From CAG-1782 sp964418255 (GTDB lineage: Bacteria; Bacillota; Clostridia; Christensenellales; DTU072), in NCBI GenBank assembly GCA_964418255.1, contig CAYQKV010000004.1, positions 1 to 64,000 of the forward strand: a stretch of 64,000 bases of DNA. The letters are read 5' to 3'. The notes under the pieces are model-generated. The model ran no database searches. It had not been told where the DNA came from and saw only the letters and a list, made by a program, of their open reading frames with translations. Positions 43,022-51,996 of the stretch are shown here, piece after piece. Each line of letters begins with the position of its first letter. The first letter of the stretch is position 1. Made by a program: the position numbers and the translations under genes.

Positions 43022-44104
43022 ATGTTTACAGATTCGTTTTCCACCTTGTCCACGTTCGACAAGGCTGCGACCGTCGCGTTTTACGTTACGGTTGCGCTCG
43101 CGCTCATAGCGTTCGTTTTCGGTATCATCGTAAAACTGAAAAAGTCCGAAGCTCTGAGCTCTTACCTTAAAACCGTTTTCGCGTCCGCGATAGGCTACGC
43201 AATCGGTCTTACGGCAATACTGTTGTTCCTCAAACTCGACGATTACATAGTCGCGGGTTACATCGATTACGGCACGTTTATCCCCATAGCCGTTATGATA
43301 GTATCCGCTATCGTTCTCGCCGTAGCGTACTATGCGGTATCCGTTTTCAAGAAAGAAAAAGTTTCCCTTCTTGCAAAGATTTCCGCGGCTATTCTCGGCG
43401 CGGAACTGCTCGTCCTTCTCATTTTGCAGACGGTTAAATATTATAAAGATAACCCGTCGGTGGAAGCGTCGGGAGAAGCGCAACTCTATATTTACACGGC
43501 GATTTTGATTGCGGCAATCGTTCTTATCGCGATATTCTTCGGAAAAAACAAAACCGAGGTAAGTCGCACGAAATCCATTTCGTATGCGGCTATCTGCGCG
43601 GCTCTTTCGTTCGCTCTTTCTTACATTCGTTTTATCGAACTTCCGCAAGGCGGCTCGGTTACGCTTGTAAGTTTGTTACCGCTTATGATTTATTCGTATA
43701 AATTCGGTATCCGCAGAGGAACCGCTCTCGGCGCGATTTACGGACTTCTTCAATTCATTCAGGGACCGTGGTTCTATCACCCCGTTCAGTTCCTTCTCGA
43801 CTATCCCATCGCTTTTGCGGCAATCGGGCTTGCGGGACTTTTCCACGACCTTAAAATATTCGAAGACAAGAAACCCTTGCAATTCGCTCTCGGCGCAATC
43901 GCGGCGGTTATCCTTCGCTATTTTTCGCACGTGGTCAGCGGAATTTTCGTCTTCGGAAGCGGCGACCCCGAAAACTACTCGGCGGTCGCGTGGAGTTTCC
44001 TCTATAACTCGTTCGCGTTTGCCGATATGGCAATCTGTATCGTAGCGGGTTGCGCGCTCTTCGCTTCGAAAAACTTCGTTCGTCTGGTAGACGCAAACAA
44101 ATAA
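43022..44104 (+). CDS. thiT: Thiamine transporter ThiT with extra N-terminal membrane domain
   Basis: 360 residues. Residues about 183-355 are the ECF substrate-binding protein ThiT, with the S-Y-A-A-I-C-A-A-L-S-F-A-L-S-Y-I start, L-P-Q-G-G-S-V-T-L-V-S, and Q-G-P-W-F-Y-H-P-V-Q-F-L-L-D-Y-P, which carries thiamine-contacting residues. ThiT proteins are normally ~190 residues; here a ~180-residue extension with about five membrane helices precedes it. GGAG lies before ATG 43022, so the extension is translated. The upstream TPP riboswitch confirms thiamine as cargo. The energising ECF module must be encoded elsewhere. Confidence 0.92.
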   Translation: MFTDSFSTLSTFDKAATVAFYVTVALALIAFVFGIIVKLKKSEALSSYLKTVFASAIGYAIGLTAILLFLKLDDYIVAGYIDYGTFIPIAVMIVSAIVLAVAYYAVSVFKKEKVSLLAKISAAILGAELLVLLILQTVKYYKDNPSVEASGEAQLYIYTAILIAAIVLIAIFFGKNKTEVSRTKSISYAAICAALSFALSYIRFIELPQGGSVTLVSLLPLMIYSYKFGIRRGTALGAIYGLLQFIQGPWFYHPVQFLLDYPIAFAAIGLAGLFHDLKIFEDKKPLQFALGAIAAVILRYFSHVVSGIFVFGSGDPENYSAVAWSFLYNSFAFADMAICIVAGCALFASKNFVRLVDANK

Positions 44105-44155
44105 ATTTCATTTCCTTTTTCCGTCGCTCCGGACGGCGGGGAAAGGACAAAATTA

Positions 44156-44187
44156 AAGGCTGTCCGCATAACGCAGACAGCCTTTTT
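44156..44187. terminator. Bidirectional terminator between thiT and the EF-G paralogue
   Basis: AAAGGCTGTC and GACAGCCTTT form a strong stem with T and A runs on either side. Confidence 0.9.
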
Positions 44188-44209
44188 TATTAAATAGACC
44201 GTCGCACCT

Positions 44210-46267
44210 TTATTTAGCGCGTTTCTTCTTTTCTTCCTCGATAATCTTAGAAACCATTGCGCCCGGAACTTCGTCGTAACGCGCGAATTCCGTGCTGAAT
44301 TTACCTCTTCCCTGCGTCATACTTCTCAGGTCAATCGCGTAGCGATGGAGTTCCGCCGCGGGGGCTTCGCCGGTAATAACGGTTTTTCCGTTTTCCGTTT
44401 CCATTCCGAAGACTTTTCCTCTTCGTTTCGTAAGGTCGCCCATAACGTCGCCCATATAGTCCTGTGGGACGACTATTCTCATATTGAGAATAGGTTCGAG
44501 AAGCACGGGGTTCGCTTTGGGAATACCCTCTTTGAACGCGATTTTCGCCGCTTCGATGAACGCCGCTTCTTTACTGTCTACGGGGTGATAACTTCCGAAA
44601 TACAGTACCGCGCGGAATCCCACCATCGGGCACCCTGCGAGCACGCCCGTCATTTTCGCTTCCCGCAAACCTTTTTCAACCGACGGGAAATACTGTTTGG
44701 GCACAGCGCCGCCGACCACTTCTTCGGCGAATTCGAAATCGATTTCGGGCGCGGGTTCGAACCTTATATAAACGTCGCCGAACAATCCGCTTCCGCCGTT
44801 CTGTTTCTTGCATCTTCCCTGCTGTTCTACTTTCTTCCTTATCGTTTCGCGGTACGCTACGCGAGGTTCGGTGAGCTGCGCTTCCACTTTATATTTGTTC
44901 TTTACTTTCTTGCAAAGCACGTCTATCTGGGTTTCTCCCATACCGCAAATAACGGTTTCCTGCGTTTCCGCGTTTTTCTCCACCCTGAACGTGCAATCTT
45001 CTTCCATAAGTTTACGCAACCCTTCGACCACCTTATCCGTGCCGCCTTTTTCGTCGGCTACGAGCGCGAGGGTGAGGACGGGTTTCGGGAAATCAATCGC
45101 TTCGAACGTCATCTTGTTGTTTTCCGCGCAAAGGGTGTCGCCCGTGCCCGTATACGAAAGTTTTGCAAACGCGCCTATATCGCCCGCTTTTATACATTCC
45201 GCGTTTTCCTGATATTTGCCTTTAAGCACGTACAGCGCGCTGATTTTCTCGTTTTCGCCCTTTCTCATATTGACGAGAACGTCGCCGCTCTTTACGGTGC
45301 CCGAACACACCTTAAAGAGATTGAGTTTGCCTACGAACGGGTCGACAATCGTCTTAAACACGCGGCACACGGCGGGTTTGTTTTCGTCGTAGTCGAGTTC
45401 TGTTTTTTCGCCGTCTTTTATCGCAGTGGGTTTGGAATGTTCGCCCGCGTACGGAATGAGGTTTATTATGTTGTCGAGAAGGTCGCAAAGCACGGGACTG
45501 CCCACGGCTACGCCCGCCACGACGGGGATAAATTCGCAATCGGAAACCATCTTTCTTATTCCCGAAACTTTATCTTCTTTGGAGAGGTCCCCCTCTTCGA
45601 AGAATTTTTCGAGTAACGCTTCGCTGCTTGCCGCGGCTATTTCGGCAAGTTCCGCATTGTCCGCGTTTACCGCGTCGGTAAGGTTAGCCGGCACGGGAAT
45701 TTCGTTTCCGTTTACGTCGTACGCTTTTCCGTCGAGCACGTCCACGTACCCGGTCATATTCGTTCCGTCCATAACGGGAATTTCTATCGCCGCCACTTTG
45801 GTGCCGTATTTTGCCTTGATTGCGTCGACGGTAGAAGAAAAACTGCTGTTTTCCTTATTTACGCCGTTTATGAATAAAATCATCGGAATTTTGCGTTCCA
45901 AGCAATAATCAATCGCTTTTTCCGCTCCTACGCTGAGGTTGCCCGAAGCCTGAGTAACGACGATTGCGCCGTCGGAGACGGTAAGCGCGCTGACCATTTC
46001 TCCTTCGAAATCGAAAAATCCCGGCGTGTCGAGAAAATTGATTTTGTAATCTTTATAATAAGCGTATCCGAGCGTGAGCGAGATACTCATTTTTCTGCTT
46101 ATTTCCTCGGGGTCGTAGTCGCTGACCGTCGTGCCGTCGTCGACTTTACCAAGTCTCGTCGTGCCTTTCGTGGCGAAAAGTATCGCTTCCAAAAGAGAGG
46201 TTTTTCCTTCTCCTCCGTGACCGATGAGGGCTATGTTTCTTACTTTTTCTTTACTAAAAACTGCCAT
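44210..46267 (-). CDS. Elongation factor G paralogue with degenerate G4 motif
   Basis: 685 residues from ATG 46267 (GAGGAG ahead). Five-domain EF-G layout: P-loop G-H-G-G-E-G-K-T (16-23), D-T-P-G (80-83), domains II-V ending in a helical Lys-rich tail. The guanine-specificity motif N-K-x-D is replaced by N-G-V-N (134-137), and the switch region reads R-K-M-S-I-S in place of R-G-I-T-I. It belongs with the EF-G-like proteins found beside canonical EF-G in many Firmicutes; its role in translocation, ribosome rescue or protection is not settled. The canonical fusA is not in this window. Confidence 0.88.
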   Translation of the reverse strand: MAVFSKEKVRNIALIGHGGEGKTSLLEAILFATKGTTRLGKVDDGTTVSDYDPEEISRKMSISLTLGYAYYKDYKINFLDTPGFFDFEGEMVSALTVSDGAIVVTQASGNLSVGAEKAIDYCLERKIPMILFINGVNKENSSFSSTVDAIKAKYGTKVAAIEIPVMDGTNMTGYVDVLDGKAYDVNGNEIPVPANLTDAVNADNAELAEIAAASSEALLEKFFEEGDLSKEDKVSGIRKMVSDCEFIPVVAGVAVGSPVLCDLLDNIINLIPYAGEHSKPTAIKDGEKTELDYDENKPAVCRVFKTIVDPFVGKLNLFKVCSGTVKSGDVLVNMRKGENEKISALYVLKGKYQENAECIKAGDIGAFAKLSYTGTGDTLCAENNKMTFEAIDFPKPVLTLALVADEKGGTDKVVEGLRKLMEEDCTFRVEKNAETQETVICGMGETQIDVLCKKVKNKYKVEAQLTEPRVAYRETIRKKVEQQGRCKKQNGGSGLFGDVYIRFEPAPEIDFEFAEEVVGGAVPKQYFPSVEKGLREAKMTGVLAGCPMVGFRAVLYFGSYHPVDSKEAAFIEAAKIAFKEGIPKANPVLLEPILNMRIVVPQDYMGDVMGDLTKRRGKVFGMETENGKTVITGEAPAAELHRYAIDLRSMTQGRGKFSTEFARYDEVPGAMVSKIIEEEKKKRAK

Positions 46268-46445
46268 AATAGTCTCCTCGATAATGAAAATCAAAAGGGT
46301 TTACCGATAAAAAAATCAAATAAGCCTTTTCCATAATAACATATCCCATTTCGATTTTCAAGGGGGTATTTTTCAGTTTTTTCGCGCGAAAGAACCGCAG
46401 TGTGCGATAAATATGAATTTTTTTGAGAAAAAAACAAAAAACCGC

Positions 46446-46463
46446 CCGAAAAACCTTTTTCGG
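46446..46463 (-). terminator. Second hairpin behind rpsT
   Basis: CCGAAAAA and TTTTTCGG form a stem followed on the minus strand by GCGG and a T-rich run. It backs up the hairpin at 46471. The 286-bp gap 46268-46553 holds no gene. Confidence 0.6.
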
Positions 46464-46470
46464 ACAGTTA

Positions 46471-46503
46471 AAAAGTTTCGCCGAAGTCCTTCGGTGAAAC
46501 TTT
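46471..46503 (-). terminator. rpsT terminator
   Basis: AAAGTTTC-CCGAAG with CTTCGG-GAAACTTT pairs with one mismatch and T5 follows on the minus strand. Confidence 0.8.
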
Positions 46504-46553
46504 AAGTCTGATTTCTATGTTAAAAAACTTTCAGTCTTTAGCTTAAAAGCCTT

Positions 46554-46829
46554 TTACGCCTGCTCCTTGATAGCCGCGTCGAGCATTTTGGAATATCTCG
46601 CAACTTTTCTCGCCGCCGTATTCGCGTGGTAAATTCCGTCGCTTTGCGCCGCGTCGATATACGACATAACCACGGTCAAAAGCTGTTTCGCGTCGTCGAT
46701 TCTCTTTTCCGCGATAGCGGTTTCGAATTTCTTTACGACGTTTTTGACTTCGGTCTTTCTGCTGTTGTTGCGCGCGTTTTCGTCTTTGGTAATCAGAACG
46801 CGTTTTTTCTGAGATTTGATGTTAGGCAT
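46554..46829 (-). CDS. rpsT: 30S ribosomal protein S20
   Basis: 91 residues, three-helix bundle rich in lysine and arginine, starting M-P-N-I-K-S-Q-K-K-R and containing the H-x-N-T-A-A-R-K-V-A-R-Y motif. It binds 16S rRNA early in 30S assembly. Single-gene unit with its own promoter and terminators; AAGGAG precedes the ATG. Confidence 0.97.
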   Translation of the reverse strand: MPNIKSQKKRVLITKDENARNNSRKTEVKNVVKKFETAIAEKRIDDAKQLLTVVMSYIDAAQSDGIYHANTAARKVARYSKMLDAAIKEQA

Positions 46830-46879
46830 TTAGGTTTTTCTCCTTAAATTTTTTTCCTCGTTTCTTTTTTGCTAAACTA

Positions 46880-46908
46880 TAATATCACAACTTTTATCGA
46901 AATGCAAA
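46880..46908 (-). promoter_or_regulatory. rpsT promoter
   Basis: TTGCAT and TATTAT on the minus strand, 17 bp apart, about 50 bp before the ATG. Confidence 0.72.
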
Positions 46909-46950
46909 CGCTTTGTAATATATTTTCCCGAAAAAGTCAATAATCTGCGT

Positions 46951-47754
46951 ATGGCAAGAATTTATCGTGAAATGTTTGAAGAAAGCGCGTTTCTTCCGAC
47001 GGAAGAATACAAGTCCGCGACCGAACGTAAATATTTCGGCAAAATAGTAGTGGAATCGGGCACGAACTCCCGCACGGGAAAGACCTTTTTCACAATAACG
47101 AGCAAGCTCGACCTTTTCGACGACGAAGAACAGAAAAAACGCCTTAAAGACGAACTGGTAACTTCTCTCCGATTTCTTTTTTCCAAATACTCGGTTAATC
47201 CTTCGTCGAAAATTCTCGTCGTCGGTCTCGGCAACGACAAAATCACCGCCGACTCTCTCGGCTGTCGTGCCGCCGACAAACTTACCGTAACTTCCCATAT
47301 GTATTACGACGAAGGCGTAAGAAGCCGTTACGGCAACTTATGTTCTTTCAAAAGCAGCGTAAGCGGCGTGACGGGGATAGAGAGTTTCGACCTCATCGTC
47401 GCGGCGGCAAAGTCGGCAAAACCCGACTTAATTGTAGCCATAGATACGCTTTCGTGTGGAAAAAGTGAAAGGTTAGGTTGCACGGTTCAACTTACGGACA
47501 ACGGAATAGAACCCGGCGCGGGGGTAAACAACCCTAAGCGTAAACTTAATTCCGACTCTCTGAAAACTCCCGTCGTCGCAATAGGCGTGCCGTTCGTTAT
47601 TTACGTGCGCACTCTTTTACGCGAAGCGGGCGCGTCTTCTCTTCCCGACAATCTTTCTTCCCTCGTCGTCACGGCAAAAGAAATCGATTTCCTCATAGAA
47701 GACTATTCGGACGTCATAGCTTCGGCGATAAACGCCGTCGTTCACGGTAAATAA
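46951..47754 (+). CDS. gpr: Germination protease GPR, short form
   Basis: 267 residues. GPR (family A25) degrades the small acid-soluble proteins that coat spore DNA. The family blocks V-V-G-L-G-N-D-x-I-T-A-D-S-L-G (D101) and A-I-D-T-L-S-C (D165) hold the two catalytic aspartates, and T-D-N-G-I-E-P-G-A-G-V-N-N is the third block. It is clearly shorter than the usual ~330-370 residues and lacks the R-T-D-L-A start and propeptide region. No ribosome site; AATAAT lies 6 nt ahead of the ATG and TGTAATA 17 bp further up, loosely like a forespore promoter. It implies a sporulating organism. Confidence 0.9.
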   Translation: MARIYREMFEESAFLPTEEYKSATERKYFGKIVVESGTNSRTGKTFFTITSKLDLFDDEEQKKRLKDELVTSLRFLFSKYSVNPSSKILVVGLGNDKITADSLGCRAADKLTVTSHMYYDEGVRSRYGNLCSFKSSVSGVTGIESFDLIVAAAKSAKPDLIVAIDTLSCGKSERLGCTVQLTDNGIEPGAGVNNPKRKLNSDSLKTPVVAIGVPFVIYVRTLLREAGASSLPDNLSSLVVTAKEIDFLIEDYSDVIASAINAVVHGK

Positions 47755-47784
47755 AAAAAAGGTCGGATGACCCGACCTTTTTTA
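47755..47784. terminator. Bidirectional terminator between gpr and serA
   Basis: GGTCGG-ATGAC-CCGACC stem with an A run before and a T run after it, serving both convergent genes. Confidence 0.92.
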
Positions 47785-47803
47785 TTTAATATTTCTATAA
47801 AAG

Positions 47804-48898
47804 TTATATCGTTCTGACTTTTATCGCTCCGTCAACGGTAACCGCTTTGTCTCCGTCGATGATTGCGTAGCCGTAGTCTCCTTTAACGGCGCACGCCTTG
47901 TCTCCCTCTATCGCGTCGATTTTATCCTTCATCGCGGCGTCGAACAGTACGCAAGTGCGGACTTTACCCGTTCTTTCCTTTTTCAAAGCGGGATAATTTA
48001 CCGAATTTGTGATATTGCCGTTTTCGATATAATCGACGAGTTCTTCTCCCGCCATAACCGCGCAATTATCTTCCGCTTCTTCCGTGCTCGCTCCGAGGTG
48101 GGGGATAGCTATTATGTTTTCGGAATTTATCGTGCTTTCGTCGGGAAAATCGACAACGTATTTTGCGATTTTACCTTGCGCGATACCCTCTTTGAGGTCG
48201 TCCACGTTTACCAGTCCGCCGCGCGCCATATTGATAATTATCGCTCCGTCTTTCATTTCCGCAATGACTTTTGCGTTTATCATATTTTTCGTTCCGTCGG
48301 TAAGAGGCACGTGGAGGGTAACGATATCCGCTTTTTTGATTGCGGTATCGAAATCGCATATCTCCGCTTTCCCTTCGAGGGATTTCTTTACGTTTTCCGT
48401 AACAAACGGGTCGTACCCTACGACTTTCATTCCCAGCGCCGTCGCGCTTTCCGCTACGAGTCTCCCGATTGCGCCCAGTCCGATTATCGCAAGCGTTTTG
48501 CCTTTGATTTCTCCGCCCGCGAACGCACTTTTGCCTTTTTCGGTAGCCTTGGCTACATTTTCTGTCAAAGAATTTACCCATTTGTTTCCGCCGATTATGT
48601 CGCGCGAAGCAAGTAACATTGCGAGGATAACGAGTTCTTTGACCGCGTTTGCGTTCGCTCCCGGGGTATTGAACACGACTACTCCTTTTGCCGCCATATC
48701 TTTGCAGGGAATGTTGTTTACGCCCGCGCCCGCTCTCGCTACGGCTACGAGGTTGTCTTTAACCTCGTATTCCGCCATATTCGCGCTTCTTACGAGTATT
48801 CCCGTCGGGTTTTCGCTAATGTCCGTAAGGTTGTATTTCCCGTCGAACACCGCGTTGATTTTTTCGCTTATTTTATTGAGTTTAAGAACGTCGTACAT
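47804..48898 (-). CDS. serA: D-3-phosphoglycerate dehydrogenase
   Basis: 364 residues. NAD-dependent 2-hydroxyacid dehydrogenase: the Rossmann motif G-L-G-A-I-G-R-L near residue 146, R-A-G-A-G-V-N-N, and the catalytic H in I-P-H-L-G-A-S-T-E-E-A. It oxidises 3-phosphoglycerate, the first step of serine synthesis. The C-terminal ~60 residues are too short for a normal regulatory ACT domain. It directly follows serC (11 bp), which catalyses the next step. Confidence 0.93.
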   Translation of the reverse strand: MYDVLKLNKISEKINAVFDGKYNLTDISENPTGILVRSANMAEYEVKDNLVAVARAGAGVNNIPCKDMAAKGVVVFNTPGANANAVKELVILAMLLASRDIIGGNKWVNSLTENVAKATEKGKSAFAGGEIKGKTLAIIGLGAIGRLVAESATALGMKVVGYDPFVTENVKKSLEGKAEICDFDTAIKKADIVTLHVPLTDGTKNMINAKVIAEMKDGAIIINMARGGLVNVDDLKEGIAQGKIAKYVVDFPDESTINSENIIAIPHLGASTEEAEDNCAVMAGEELVDYIENGNITNSVNYPALKKERTGKVRTCVLFDAAMKDKIDAIEGDKACAVKGDYGYAIIDGDKAVTVDGAIKVRTI

Positions 48899-48909
48899 AA
48901 TTTTCTCCG

Positions 48910-49998
48910 TTATTTGTTTTCCATTTCGAATTTCTTCATAAATTCGGCGAGTTTTTGCACGCCTTCAACCGGCATCGCGTTATAGATGCTCGCCCTTATT
49001 CCGCCGAGCGCGCGGTGACCTTTAAGGGAAACCATTCCGTTTTCCGTCGCTTCTTTGACGAATTTGGCGTCGAGGTCGGGGTTCGGCGTGGTGAACGAGA
49101 CGTTCATAAGCGAACGGCTGTCTTTTCTCGCCGCGCCCTTATAGAAGTCGCTTGCGTCGATTACATCGTACAAAAGTCCCGCTTTATAAACGTTTTGTTT
49201 TTCGATTTCCTTTACTCCGCCGAATTTTTTGAGCCAACGCATATTGAGCATTGCGACGTAGGTCGAGAAGGTCGTAGGCGTATTGTAGAGGCTGTTTGCG
49301 TCCGCCTGAGTTTTGTATTTGAGCATAATCGGGCAGAACGGAAGGGGCGTTCCGTTGTCTACGAGGTCTTTTTTAACAATGACAATGGTAAGTCCCGCGG
49401 GCGCAAGGTTTTTCTGCGCTCCCGCGTAAATAAGGTTGAACTTATTCACGTCAACCTCTTCGGAAAGTATCATACTGCTCATATCGGCTACGAGGTTGTT
49501 TACGTTAGGAATTTTGGTATATCTCGTTCCGTAAATCGTGTTGTTGTAGGTGATATGAACGTAGTCGGTATCCTTTCTGTACTCTATCTTGTCGACGTCG
49601 GGAATATAAGAAAAGTTATCTTCCTTGCTCGAAGCAACCGCTTTTATATCGCCGAAAGGCATTGCCGCTTTGTACGCTTTGTTTGCGAAATTTCCCGTTA
49701 CGATATAATCCGCTTTCTTGCCGTTTTTCTCGGTGAGCAAATTGAGCGGAACGGCTTCGAACTGGGTCGACGCGCCGCCCTGCAAAAACAGGACGTAATA
49801 GTCGTCGCTTATTCCCATAAGTTCTCTTATTAAGCTCATCGCTTCGTTATGTATATCGTCGAACCATTTGCATCTGTGGCTCATTTCCGCCACGCACATT
49901 CCGCTTCCTTTGTAGTCGAGCAAATCTCTTTGGATTTCGAGCAACACTTCTTCGGGAAGCATCGACGGTCCCGCCGCGTAATTATATACGTTTCTCAT
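48910..49998 (-). CDS. serC: Phosphoserine aminotransferase
   Basis: 362 residues, class V aminotransferase. N-Y-A-A-G-P-S-M-L-P at the start, the PLP lysine in Y-A-G-A-Q-K-N-L-A-P-A-G near residue 192, and G-H-R-A-L-G-G-I-R-A-S near the end are diagnostic. It turns phosphohydroxypyruvate to phosphoserine. First gene of serC-serA; AAAGGAG lies ahead of the ATG. No serB is seen in the window. Confidence 0.96.
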   Translation of the reverse strand: MRNVYNYAAGPSMLPEEVLLEIQRDLLDYKGSGMCVAEMSHRCKWFDDIHNEAMSLIRELMGISDDYYVLFLQGGASTQFEAVPLNLLTEKNGKKADYIVTGNFANKAYKAAMPFGDIKAVASSKEDNFSYIPDVDKIEYRKDTDYVHITYNNTIYGTRYTKIPNVNNLVADMSSMILSEEVDVNKFNLIYAGAQKNLAPAGLTIVIVKKDLVDNGTPLPFCPIMLKYKTQADANSLYNTPTTFSTYVAMLNMRWLKKFGGVKEIEKQNVYKAGLLYDVIDASDFYKGAARKDSRSLMNVSFTTPNPDLDAKFVKEATENGMVSLKGHRALGGIRASIYNAMPVEGVQKLAEFMKKFEMENK

Positions 49999-50051
49999 TT
50001 ATTTCTGTCTCCTTTCTTTTTCGGGTGTAAAAACTCTTATTTATTTTATCA

Positions 50052-50080
50052 ATTCTATCACCATTATCGTTTCAAGTCAA
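50052..50080 (-). promoter_or_regulatory. serC-serA promoter
   Basis: TTGACT and TAGAAT on the minus strand, 17 bp apart; the -35 lies in the last codons of dus. Confidence 0.6.
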
Positions 50081-50998
50081 ACGATTGGGCAAAATACCGT
50101 CCACCGCTTCGAGTAATTCTTTCATATCCTCGGCGGCGAAAATTTTTTCTTTTATCCGCTTCTGCCCCGCCATTCCCTTGACGTAAGCCGCTATCTGTTT
50201 TTTCATTCCGCCCACAACCGTTCGTTCCGGAAGGAAATCAATATATTTTATGTGTTTTTTAATCAGTTCTGCCACACAATATTCGGGTTTTTCCCCTCTG
50301 ATTTCGGCAAAAACGTAGGGTCTTCCTATCGCGCCTCTCGCTACCATAACGTAGTCTACGCCCGTTTGTTTCATTCTTAAATACCCGTTTCTATCGAAAA
50401 CGTCTCCGTTTCCGCACACGGGAATTTTCAATTTTTCCTTAACCAAAGCTATGACGTCGTAGTCCACCGTGCCCGAGTACATCTGTTCTTTCGTTCTTCC
50501 GTGGACGGTAACCATATCCGCGCCGCCCTCCTGCGCGGCAATCGCACATTCGATAACCCTCGTCTGTCCGTCCGTTCCTTTTCTCATTTTTGCGGTGACA
50601 AGCCTTCCGTTTGCCGCTTCTTTAAGTTTTTTGATTATCTTATAAATAAGTTCGGGGTCTTTAAGCAACGCGCTGCCCTCGCCGTTTTTATACACTTTGG
50701 GCACGGGGCAACCGCAGTTTATATCAATAATGGGAAAATTTTTAATAGCGTCATATCCGACTACTTCCGCGATTATATCGGGGTCGGAACCGAAAAGCTG
50801 TATGCCCGTATATTTTTCGTCTTTTCCCACTCTCGTAAGGAACTCGGTATTTTCGTTTTTGTAATAAAGACCTTTCGCGCTGACCATTTCGGTAAAGCAC
50901 AGTCCCGCGCCGTAATAAAAGCACAGAGACCGCATCCCGCTGTCTCCGAACCCCGCAAGCGGCGCAAGTATAAGGTCGCTTCCGTTATATGTAATCAT
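50072..50998 (-). CDS. dus: tRNA-dihydrouridine synthase
   Basis: 308 residues. FMN-dependent TIM barrel: L-A-P-L-A-G-F-G-D start, the catalytic cysteine in I-N-C-G-C-P-V-P-K, the M-R-K-G block, and V-H-G-R-T. It reduces uridines in the D-loop of tRNA. It overlaps the mazG stop by 4 bp (ATGA) and ends the spoVT operon. Confidence 0.94.
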   Translation of the reverse strand: MITYNGSDLILAPLAGFGDSGMRSLCFYYGAGLCFTEMVSAKGLYYKNENTEFLTRVGKDEKYTGIQLFGSDPDIIAEVVGYDAIKNFPIIDINCGCPVPKVYKNGEGSALLKDPELIYKIIKKLKEAANGRLVTAKMRKGTDGQTRVIECAIAAQEGGADMVTVHGRTKEQMYSGTVDYDVIALVKEKLKIPVCGNGDVFDRNGYLRMKQTGVDYVMVARGAIGRPYVFAEIRGEKPEYCVAELIKKHIKYIDFLPERTVVGGMKKQIAAYVKGMAGQKRIKEKIFAAEDMKELLEAVDGILPNRLT

Positions 50999-51996
50999 TT
51001 CTTTTCGAGTTTTTTCCCTTGTTGATACAGTTCTTCCATTTCGTCAAGGGTCATTTCTTCCAACTTTTTCCCCTGTTTTTCCGCCGCGAGCGCGACGTAG
51101 CGGAATCTGTTTTCGAACCTTTCCGTCGTTCCGAAAAGCGCGACTTCGGGGTCGATTTTATACATTCTTAGCAAGTTTACCACACTGAACAGTATATCTC
51201 CGCCCTCCTTTTCCTTTTCTTTTCCGTCCGCTTCGCCGAACTCTTTAATTTCTTCGTATACTTTTTGCAAGGCTTCGTCCGTCGTCGGGAAATCGAAACC
51301 CGTTTTCTTTATGATTTTCTGCACCTTGTTCGCTTTTTGCAAAGCGGTAAAAGTTTCGGGCACGGCGTCGAGTTTATCGAGCACGGATTTCTGCCCTTTT
51401 TCCTTTGATTTCGCCTTTTCCCAGAAATAAAGCGCGTCTTTTTCGTCGGTAGCCTTGTCTTTTCCGAAAATATGCGTATGTCTTCCTATTATCTTTTTGC
51501 AAAGCGCGGTTATTACGTCTACGTGGGATATTCTTCCGCTTTCCTCTGTCATTTCCGCGCAGAACGCGCTCTGCAAAAGCACATCGCCGCATTCTTCCCG
51601 TATTTTTGCGTCGTCGTCCGCGTCAATCGCCTCGACGAGTTCGTACGCTTCTTCGAGTATGTTCGTTCTTATCGACGAGGGCGTTTGCGCTCTGTCCCAC
51701 GGACAGCCGTCTTCGTCTCTCAGTCTTTTGAGTATCTCTATCAAATCTCCGTACCCGAACCGTTCTTTTTCGAAAAGTCCCGTAGGGCGCGCCGCGACGA
51801 ACCCGTTTCCCACGGTTATTTCCGCGTTTCCGTAATACTCTTTTATTTTTTCCGATACTTCGTTTGTTTTCTCCTTTGTAATTACTATTATGGGAATACC
51901 CGTATCGAAATTGTTCGCTTTTCTCGAAAGAAATCTTTCTTCGGTATATTTTGCGTAGCAGTCGCATTCGGCGCAAAAGTTTTCGAGGTCTGTCAT
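50995..51996 (-). CDS. mazG: MazG-family nucleoside triphosphate pyrophosphohydrolase
   Basis: 333 residues. Two MazG repeats: the first (about 85-190) has C-P-W-D-R-A-Q-T and the metal-binding E-E-A-Y-E-L-V-E and E-E-C-G-D-V-L-L, the second (about 205-320) has E-E-I-K-E-F and E-G-G-D-I-L-F. A ~70-residue N-terminal remnant stands where YabN-type proteins carry a tetrapyrrole methylase domain, so this one seems to have lost it. It hydrolyses NTPs to NMPs and cleans the nucleotide pool. Overlaps spoVB and dus by 4 bp each. Confidence 0.92.
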   Translation of the reverse strand: MTDLENFCAECDCYAKYTEERFLSRKANNFDTGIPIIVITKEKTNEVSEKIKEYYGNAEITVGNGFVAARPTGLFEKERFGYGDLIEILKRLRDEDGCPWDRAQTPSSIRTNILEEAYELVEAIDADDDAKIREECGDVLLQSAFCAEMTEESGRISHVDVITALCKKIIGRHTHIFGKDKATDEKDALYFWEKAKSKEKGQKSVLDKLDAVPETFTALQKANKVQKIIKKTGFDFPTTDEALQKVYEEIKEFGEADGKEKEKEGGDILFSVVNLLRMYKIDPEVALFGTTERFENRFRYVALAAEKQGKKLEEMTLDEMEELYQQGKKLEKK

